A DNA stretch of 10,260 bases from Collinsella aerofaciens (GTDB taxonomy: Bacteria > Actinomycetota > Coriobacteriia > Coriobacteriales > Coriobacteriaceae), in the NCBI GenBank assembly GCA_905213725.1, contig CAJMJM010000063.1, positions 1 through 10,260 on the forward strand, in the 5' to 3' direction. Positions 5,414 to 10,260 of this stretch are shown in pieces. Every line of letters starts with the position of its first letter. Position 1 is the first letter of the stretch. Below the pieces are notes generated by a model. That model was not told the DNA's origin. It did no database searches and was given only the letters and a program-made list of their open reading frames with translations. A program made the translations under genes and the position numbers.

Positions 5414-6661
5414 ATGGCAGCATCCGACATGATGTCCGCCCTGATGGAGCTTTGCCAGGAGAAGCACATCGACCAGCTCTACCTGATCGACCGCCTGGAG
5501 CAGTCGCTTGCCAAGAGCTATGCCGAGATCCTGCATCTTGAGTGGGGCGCCAAGGTGACCATCGACCGCACCACCGGCAAGATCTACGTCTACCGCCTGG
5601 AGCCGATCGACGATTCTATGGACGAGGAGGGCAACTTCACCGAGTTCGAGGAGATCGACGTCACTCCCAAGAACACGAGCCGCATCGCTGCCCAGCACGC
5701 CAAGGCCGAGATCAACGCCATCGTGCGCAACTCCGCCCGCGAGCAGATTTACGAGGAGTTCTCCGGCCGCATCGGTGACCTCATCAGCGGTACCGTGCTG
5801 CAGTCCACGCCCGACTTCACAATCGTCAAGATCCGCGAGGGCGTCGAGGCCGAGCTTCCGCACTTCGACCAGCGCCGTTACGAGAACGAGCGCAACGAGC
5901 GTCCGATGGGCGAGCGCTACCTGCACAACCAGCACATCAAGGCCGTGATCATCGACGTTCGCGACCCCAACTCCAACCTGCAGCCGGTTCGTGGCGAGCA
6001 CAGCCGTCCGCCGATTGTCATCTCCCGTACCCACCCCGAGCTCATGCGTCGTCTGTTTGAGCAGGAGGTGCCCGAGATCTATGAGGGCACCGTCCAGATC
6101 AAGTCGATCGCTCGCGAGCCGGGCCAGCGCTCCAAGGTCGCCGTCCATTCGCTCGACGATCGTCTGGATCCCGTGGGCGCCTGCGTCGGCCCCAAGGGCA
6201 GCCGTGTCCGCGCCGTCGTTGGTGAGCTCCGTGGTGAGCGTGTCGACGTCATCCTGTGGGATGCCGATCCGGCCGTCTACGTTGCCAACGCCCTGTCGCC
6301 CGCCAAAGTCACCCGCGTCCTCATCGACGAGGAGAAGGCCTACGCCGGCGTCATCGTGCCGGACGACCAGCTGTCCCTCGCCATTGGCAAGGAGGGCCAG
6401 AACGCCCGCCTCGCCGCTCGCCTGACTGGTTGGCACATCGACATTAAGTCCGAGACCCTTGCCGCCGACATCCTCAAGAACGTCCCCGTTCACGAGGAGC
6501 CCGCCGCCGACCTGATCGGTGACGAGGAGGACGATGACGTCCGTCGCTGCGAGTACGTGTCCGAGGACGGCATTCAGTGCCGCAACCAGGCCCGTCCCGG
6601 CTCCCGTTTCTGCGGTGTCCACGACACCGACGCCTTCGATGATGCGGAGGACCTGATCTAG
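5414..6661 (+). CDS. nusA: Transcription termination/antitermination factor NusA with a C-terminal Cys/His cluster
   Basis: NusA binds RNA polymerase and nascent RNA, promoting pausing and intrinsic termination and taking part in antitermination. The product has 415 residues. In order: an N-terminal polymerase-binding domain (about 1-112), S1 (about 115-182, beginning GRIGDLISGTVLQ), KH1 with GPKG at 259-262, and KH2 with GKEG at 325-328 in LAIGKEGQNARLAARLTGW. The E. coli-type acidic repeats are absent. Instead an acidic linker (DEEDDD) leads to a short tail with C379, C389, C400 and H403 (C-x9-C-x10-C-x2-H), which looks able to bind a metal. The start ATG follows the purine-rich AAGGAAGGAAAG (5398-5409). 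It probably controls its own operon through the upstream leader terminator. Confidence 0.96.
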   Translation: MAASDMMSALMELCQEKHIDQLYLIDRLEQSLAKSYAEILHLEWGAKVTIDRTTGKIYVYRLEPIDDSMDEEGNFTEFEEIDVTPKNTSRIAAQHAKAEINAIVRNSAREQIYEEFSGRIGDLISGTVLQSTPDFTIVKIREGVEAELPHFDQRRYENERNERPMGERYLHNQHIKAVIIDVRDPNSNLQPVRGEHSRPPIVISRTHPELMRRLFEQEVPEIYEGTVQIKSIAREPGQRSKVAVHSLDDRLDPVGACVGPKGSRVRAVVGELRGERVDVILWDADPAVYVANALSPAKVTRVLIDEEKAYAGVIVPDDQLSLAIGKEGQNARLAARLTGWHIDIKSETLAADILKNVPVHEEPAADLIGDEEDDDVRRCEYVSEDGIQCRNQARPGSRFCGVHDTDAFDDAEDLI

Positions 6662-6670
6662 CGCGCGGTC

Positions 6671-6691
6671 GCGCCGGACGGGTTCCGGCGC
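6671..6691 (+). repeat. GC-rich hairpin in the nusA-infB gap
   Basis: GCGCCGGA (6671-6678) and TCCGGCGC (6684-6691) form a perfect 8-bp stem with the loop CGGGT, 10 nt after the nusA stop. No T-run follows (ATCTCCCAC), so full termination is unlikely. It could act as a pause site, an RNA processing site or a 3' stability element. Confidence 0.6.
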
Positions 6692-6716
6692 ATCTCCCAC
6701 GCTCGTTCAGTCTCTA

Positions 6717-6730
6717 GGCACCAAGGTGCC
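6717..6730 (+). repeat. Small hairpin just upstream of the infB ribosome site
   Basis: GGCACC-AA-GGTGCC is a near-perfect palindrome; as RNA it gives a 5-bp stem with loop CAAG. It ends nine bases before the infB Shine-Dalgarno AGGTGA (6740-6745) and could affect its accessibility or mark a cleavage site. Confidence 0.45.
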
Positions 6731-6751
6731 AGAAAGGGTAGGTGAAGTCAT

Positions 6752-9466
6752 ATGGCAAAAGTCCGTGTGTCCACCCTGGCCAAAGAGTTCGGCATGACCT
6801 CCAAGGAACTGATGGGTCATCTCGCCGATATGAAGATTCCCGCTAAGTCCGCTTCCTCCGCCCTGGAGGACGCTTACGTCGCCATGGTCCGCAAGCAGCT
6901 CGCCCCGGTGATCGAGGCCCGCGCCCAGGAAGTCGAGGCCGCCAAGCAGGCCGAGGAGCAGGCCGCTGCCGCCGAGGAGGCCGCGCGTGCCGCCGAGGCC
7001 GAGCGCGAGCGCATCGCTGCCGAGAAGGCACGCGAGGAGGAGCGCCGCCAGTTCGCCGCGGCCCAGGCTGCCGAGGAGGCCGCCCGCGCCGAGGCCGAGG
7101 CCAAGAAGAAGGCCGAGCAGGAGCGCCTTGCCCGCGAGAAGGAGGAGGCTGCCCGCGAGGCCCAGCGCCGCGCCGTTCCCGCTTCCGACTCCGGTTCGCG
7201 TTTCCGTTCGCTGCTCGACCAGATCGCCGCACAGGAGACCGTGCTCAAGGAGAAGAAGGACGCCGAGGACAAGGCCAAGGCCGAGCGCGCCGCCGAGCGC
7301 GGTAACCGTCGTGGCGGCAACAACGACCGCCGCGGTGGCCGTCGTAACGATCGCAACGCCTCCGACAACAACTCCGAGCGCAACGCCTCCGAGAGCCGTC
7401 CGCACAGTCATCGCACCAACGCCAGCAACAACGTCGCTGCCGGCATGGACTTCCCCAACCCCGATAAGCAGGGCAAGGGCAAGAAGCGCAAGGGCGGTCA
7501 CAACAACGAAGAGGACCACTACAGCCGCATGGCTCGCGAGGCCGAGGAGTACAGCCGCGAGAAGGTGCTCGAGGAGGCTCGTGCTGCCGTCGAGGAGGCT
7601 TCGCGTGAGTCTACCGGTCGCCGCAAGAAACGCAAGGAGAAGCGTGAGCGCGAGGCTGCCAAGGCTCAGGAGGAGCGCAAGATAGAGGAGGCGCTGGCCC
7701 AGGGCGTGAACCCCGAGGACCTCGACGCCATCAAGGTCTCCCAGGGCGTTACCGTCCAGGCGCTTGCTGAGGCGCTCGACGTTCCGGCCAACGACATCAT
7801 CAAGCGCCTGTTCCTGCTGGGTACGCCGCTCACCATGACGCAGTCCATGTCCGACGACCTCGTTGAGCTCGTTGCCGACGACCTGGGCCGTCAGATCAAG
7901 ATTATCACCCCCGAGGAGGAGAACACCTTCTCGTTCTACGACGATCCCGCCGACCTTAAGCCGCGTGCCCCGGTCGTCACCGTCATGGGCCACGTCGACC
8001 ACGGCAAGACGTCGCTGCTTGACGCCATCCGTCACACCGGCGTTGCTGCCGGCGAGGCGGGCGGCATTACGCAGGCCATCGGCGCTTCGCAGGTCATGAT
8101 CAACGACCGCAAGATCACCTTTATCGATACCCCGGGTCACGCCACCTTTACGGCTATGCGTGCCCGTGGCGCCAAGGTGACCGACATCGTCATCCTGATC
8201 GTCGCCGCTGACGACGGCGTCATGCCCCAGACGGTCGAGTCCATCAACCACGCCAAGGCCGCCGGCGTACCCATCGTCGTTGCCGTCAACAAGATTGATA
8301 AGCCGGGCGCCAACCCCGACCGTGTGCGTCAGGAGCTCACCGAGTACGGAGTCATCCCCGAGGAGTGGGGCGGACAGAACATGTTCGTCAACATCTCGGC
8401 CAAGCAGAAGATCGGTATCGACGAACTTCTGGAGACCGTGCTGCTCCAGGCCGACGTGCTCGAGCTCAAGGCCAACCCGGACACCTTTGCCTCCGGCAAC
8501 GTCCTCGAGGCCAAGCTCGACAAGGGCCGTGGCTCGGTCGCTACCGTGCTCGTGACCCGCGGTACCTTGCACGTGGGCGATACGCTGGTCGCCGGCCTTA
8601 CCTATGGCCGCGTCCGTGCCATGCTCGACCCCAAGGGCCGCGCCGTCACCGAGGCCGGTCCCTCCGACGCTGTCGAGATTTTGGGCCTGCAGTCCGTGCC
8701 CAACGCCGGTGACGAGTTCCGCGTGTTCGAGGACGAGCGCGAGGCACGCGCCCTGGCCGATGAACGTTCGCTCAAGGCCCGTATCGAGGAGCAGAGCCGC
8801 GTCAAGCACGTCACGCTCGAGAACCTCTTCGAGACCATTGCCGACGCCGAGGTCAAGGAGCTCAACCTGATCATCAAGGCCGACGTCCAGGGTTCCATCG
8901 AGGCCCTTCAGGACTCGCTCGACAAGATGGATCAGTCCGAGGTTCGCATCAACACGATCCACTCCGCCGTTGGCGCCATCAACGAGACCGACGTCGTTCT
9001 GGCCGACGCCTCCAACGCCATCATCATCGGCTTTGGCGTCCGTCCCGACGGTAAGGCCCGCTCCGCCGCCGAGCGCGAGGGCGTCGAGATTCGTTGCTAC
9101 GACGTCATCTACAAGTGCCTCGAGGAGCTCGACGCCGCCCGTATCGGCATGCTCAAGCCCACCGAGGTTGAGGTCGCCACGGGTACCGCGACCGTCCTGG
9201 ACACCTTCAAGGTGCCCAAAGTCGGTATCGCTGCCGGTGTCCGCGTCGAAGAGGGCGAGATCGCCGCGACCGATTCCGTGCGCCTGGTGCGCGACGGTAT
9301 CGTGGTCTTTAACGGCAAGATCGCCTCGATGCGCCACTACAAGGACGAGGCCAAGAGCCTCAAGAGCGGTTCCGAGGGCGGCATTGGCCTGGAGAACTTC
9401 CAGGACATCAAGCCCGGCGACCAGATCGAGGGTTACCGTATCGACCAGGTTGCCCGTACCGAGTAG
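6752..9466 (+). CDS. infB: Translation initiation factor IF-2
   Basis: IF2 is the GTPase that places initiator fMet-tRNA on the 30S subunit and promotes 50S joining. The product has 904 residues (E. coli IF2 is 890). An IF2_N domain opens the protein (about 1-50). A long Ala/Glu/Lys/Arg-rich stretch (about 50-190) is predicted helical or coiled-coil. An Asn/Arg/Gly/Ser-rich disordered linker follows (about 187-235), then a second basic helical segment and a second IF2_N-like domain (about 310-388). The GTPase core shows G1 GHVDHGKTS (413-421), G3 DTPGH (459-463), G4 NKID (513-516) and G5 SAK (549-551). The C-terminal domains include the fMet-tRNA-binding region near the end. ATG at 6752 is preceded by AGGTGA with a 6-nt gap. 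ylxR and ylxQ, often found between nusA and infB, are missing from the 90-nt gap. rbfA follows after 11 nt. Confidence 0.97.
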   Translation: MAKVRVSTLAKEFGMTSKELMGHLADMKIPAKSASSALEDAYVAMVRKQLAPVIEARAQEVEAAKQAEEQAAAAEEAARAAEAERERIAAEKAREEERRQFAAAQAAEEAARAEAEAKKKAEQERLAREKEEAAREAQRRAVPASDSGSRFRSLLDQIAAQETVLKEKKDAEDKAKAERAAERGNRRGGNNDRRGGRRNDRNASDNNSERNASESRPHSHRTNASNNVAAGMDFPNPDKQGKGKKRKGGHNNEEDHYSRMAREAEEYSREKVLEEARAAVEEASRESTGRRKKRKEKREREAAKAQEERKIEEALAQGVNPEDLDAIKVSQGVTVQALAEALDVPANDIIKRLFLLGTPLTMTQSMSDDLVELVADDLGRQIKIITPEEENTFSFYDDPADLKPRAPVVTVMGHVDHGKTSLLDAIRHTGVAAGEAGGITQAIGASQVMINDRKITFIDTPGHATFTAMRARGAKVTDIVILIVAADDGVMPQTVESINHAKAAGVPIVVAVNKIDKPGANPDRVRQELTEYGVIPEEWGGQNMFVNISAKQKIGIDELLETVLLQADVLELKANPDTFASGNVLEAKLDKGRGSVATVLVTRGTLHVGDTLVAGLTYGRVRAMLDPKGRAVTEAGPSDAVEILGLQSVPNAGDEFRVFEDEREARALADERSLKARIEEQSRVKHVTLENLFETIADAEVKELNLIIKADVQGSIEALQDSLDKMDQSEVRINTIHSAVGAINETDVVLADASNAIIIGFGVRPDGKARSAAEREGVEIRCYDVIYKCLEELDAARIGMLKPTEVEVATGTATVLDTFKVPKVGIAAGVRVEEGEIAATDSVRLVRDGIVVFNGKIASMRHYKDEAKSLKSGSEGGIGLENFQDIKPGDQIEGYRIDQVARTE

Positions 9467-9477
9467 GGGGTAGCGCT

Positions 9478-9888
9478 ATGAAGCAAACGCAGGCAACCCG
9501 CCGTCTGGGCGAGCAGCTTCGCGAGAAGCTTGGTTATATCCTGCTCTTTGAGGTTTCCGATCCGCGTCTCGACCTGGTTACTTTGACTGCGGTCGCGGTC
9601 GCGGTGGACCGTTCGTTCGCGCGCGTGTATGTGTCGTGCGATGCGAGCCGCTACGACGAGGTCATGGAGGCGCTCGCTAGCGCTAAGGGCCGTATTCGCA
9701 GCCTGTTGGCTCGCTCGCTCGATTGGCGTGTCACGCCCGAGCTCGATTTTCGCATCGATCGCTCGACCGATGAGGCCGAGCGCATCACGCGTGCGCTGGA
9801 AAACGTTCCCGCCACGCTTGCGATCGAAAAGGACGAGGACGGCTATCCGATAGCGGATGCCGCCCAGGAGGCAGCTTTAGATGACTAA
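9478..9888 (+). CDS. rbfA: 30S ribosome-binding factor RbfA
   Basis: RbfA is a cold-shock KH-fold protein that binds the 30S subunit near helix 1 of 16S rRNA during maturation. The product has 136 residues, typical for the family. The signature region runs ILLFEVSDPRLDLVTLTAV followed by VDRSFARVYVS; the later LDFRIDRSTDEAERI matches the usual end of the KH-like core. The last 20 or so residues are an acidic, alanine-rich tail. The Shine-Dalgarno AGGGGG (9465-9470) overlaps the infB stop codon, so translation of the two genes is probably coupled. Its end overlaps the next gene by 8 nt. Confidence 0.95.
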   Translation: MKQTQATRRLGEQLREKLGYILLFEVSDPRLDLVTLTAVAVAVDRSFARVYVSCDASRYDEVMEALASAKGRIRSLLARSLDWRVTPELDFRIDRSTDEAERITRALENVPATLAIEKDEDGYPIADAAQEAALDD

Positions 9889-10260
9889 TTCCGCCGACCT
9901 CGCCTCGTGCGAGTCTGCAGATATTCAGCGACGCATCCTCGAGCTCATCGAGGGTGCGTCCTTCATTGCGATTTCGGGACATACTTCTCCCGATGGCGAT
10001 GCCTTGGGCTCCGTATTGGGTCTGGGCCTTTCGCTCATGAAGTTTTTCCCCAACAAGGACATTGCCCTGCTGCTGGCAGACGATGACCCAGTTCCGCGCA
10101 TCTACCGCTTTATGGAAGGCTCCGATCGCCTGGTGCCGGCATCTGCGTACACCGGCAATCCTGACTTGTTCATCTCGGTGGACGTGCCGGTCGTCGAGCG
10201 CCTCATTAATTCCGCCGAGGTGCTTCGCCGCTCCGAGCATGTGGTGTGCTTTGATCGCCA
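9881..10260 (+). CDS. nrnA: DHH-family phosphoesterase, NrnA-like (3' end outside window)
   Basis: NrnA-type enzymes degrade nanoRNAs of 2-5 nt, and many also hydrolyse pAp or linear cyclic-dinucleotide products, using Mn2+. The 126 complete codons begin MTNSADLASCE. The first DHH-family motif is GHTSPDGDALGS (33-44) with metal-binding H34, D38 and D40. The second Asp motif is VDVPVVERL (D101). The third motif, normally D-H-H, reads D125-R126-(H or Q)127, cut by the window edge after CA. The ATG overlaps the rbfA stop by 8 nt, and AGGAGG (9866-9871) lies nine bases upstream inside rbfA, so translation is probably coupled. The order rbfA-nrnA, often followed by truB and ribF, is common in Gram-positive bacteria. 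The symbol is assigned by family and context. Confidence 0.87.
   Translation, partial: MTNSADLASCESADIQRRILELIEGASFIAISGHTSPDGDALGSVLGLGLSLMKFFPNKDIALLLADDDPVPRIYRFMEGSDRLVPASAYTGNPDLFISVDVPVVERLINSAEVLRRSEHVVCFDR

Noticed and set aside
5333..6700. A 455-residue minus-strand frame opposite nusA
   Set aside because: Shadow frame rich in Gly, Leu, Val and Asp; NusA domains are clear on the plus strand.
6707..9337. An 876-residue open frame on the minus strand opposite infB
   Set aside because: It is a shadow produced by GC-biased codon use. Its protein is low-complexity Gly/Leu/Val/Asp with no family features, and infB on the plus strand is certain.

Overview
The window reads as chromosomal housekeeping DNA from a high-GC Gram-positive bacterium. 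Gene order, codon use strongly biased to G/C in the third position and protein style best fit a Coriobacteriia member, probably Collinsella or a close relative. That assignment is inferred from the look of the proteins, not from a search.

Layout. (1) Positions 1-924 hold the 3' two thirds of an IMP dehydrogenase gene (guaB) that enters from upstream. (2) Positions 925-1294 are non-coding but highly structured: a long imperfect inverted repeat just after guaB, a clear intrinsic terminator, an extended -10 promoter, and a 119-nt hairpin that would form in the leuS mRNA leader. (3) Positions 1295-3871 encode leucyl-tRNA synthetase in one frame, full length (858 codons plus stop), except for a single in-frame TAG at codon 287 in the editing domain. 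(4) A strong terminator at 3901-3935 serves leuS and probably also the converging lipoprotein gene on the minus strand (3976-4548). (5) Positions 4549-4917 hold two hairpins, a good sigma-70 promoter and a leader intrinsic terminator. (6) From 4918 to the end runs the classic transcription/translation operon rimP-nusA-infB-rbfA-nrnA, all on the plus strand with short gaps or overlaps and continuing past the right edge.

How the genes work together. guaB supplies guanine nucleotides and leuS charges tRNA-Leu. RimP and RbfA mature the 30S subunit, NusA controls RNA polymerase pausing, termination and antitermination, and IF2 brings initiator tRNA to the 30S subunit. NrnA removes the nanoRNAs left by RNA decay. 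The terminator between the operon promoter and rimP suggests attenuation, perhaps autoregulation by NusA as described for Bacillus subtilis.

Most notable items. The main ones are the amber codon in an essential, otherwise intact leuS; the large leuS leader hairpin with a duplicated 7-mer that allows alternative pairing near the Shine-Dalgarno; the rimP leader terminator; a Cys/His cluster at the NusA C-terminus; and a DHH motif that reads D-R-(H) in NrnA at the window edge. I saw no CRISPR array, transposase, phage gene, tRNA or rRNA. The window is mostly ordinary core genome, and I see no clear new multi-gene system.
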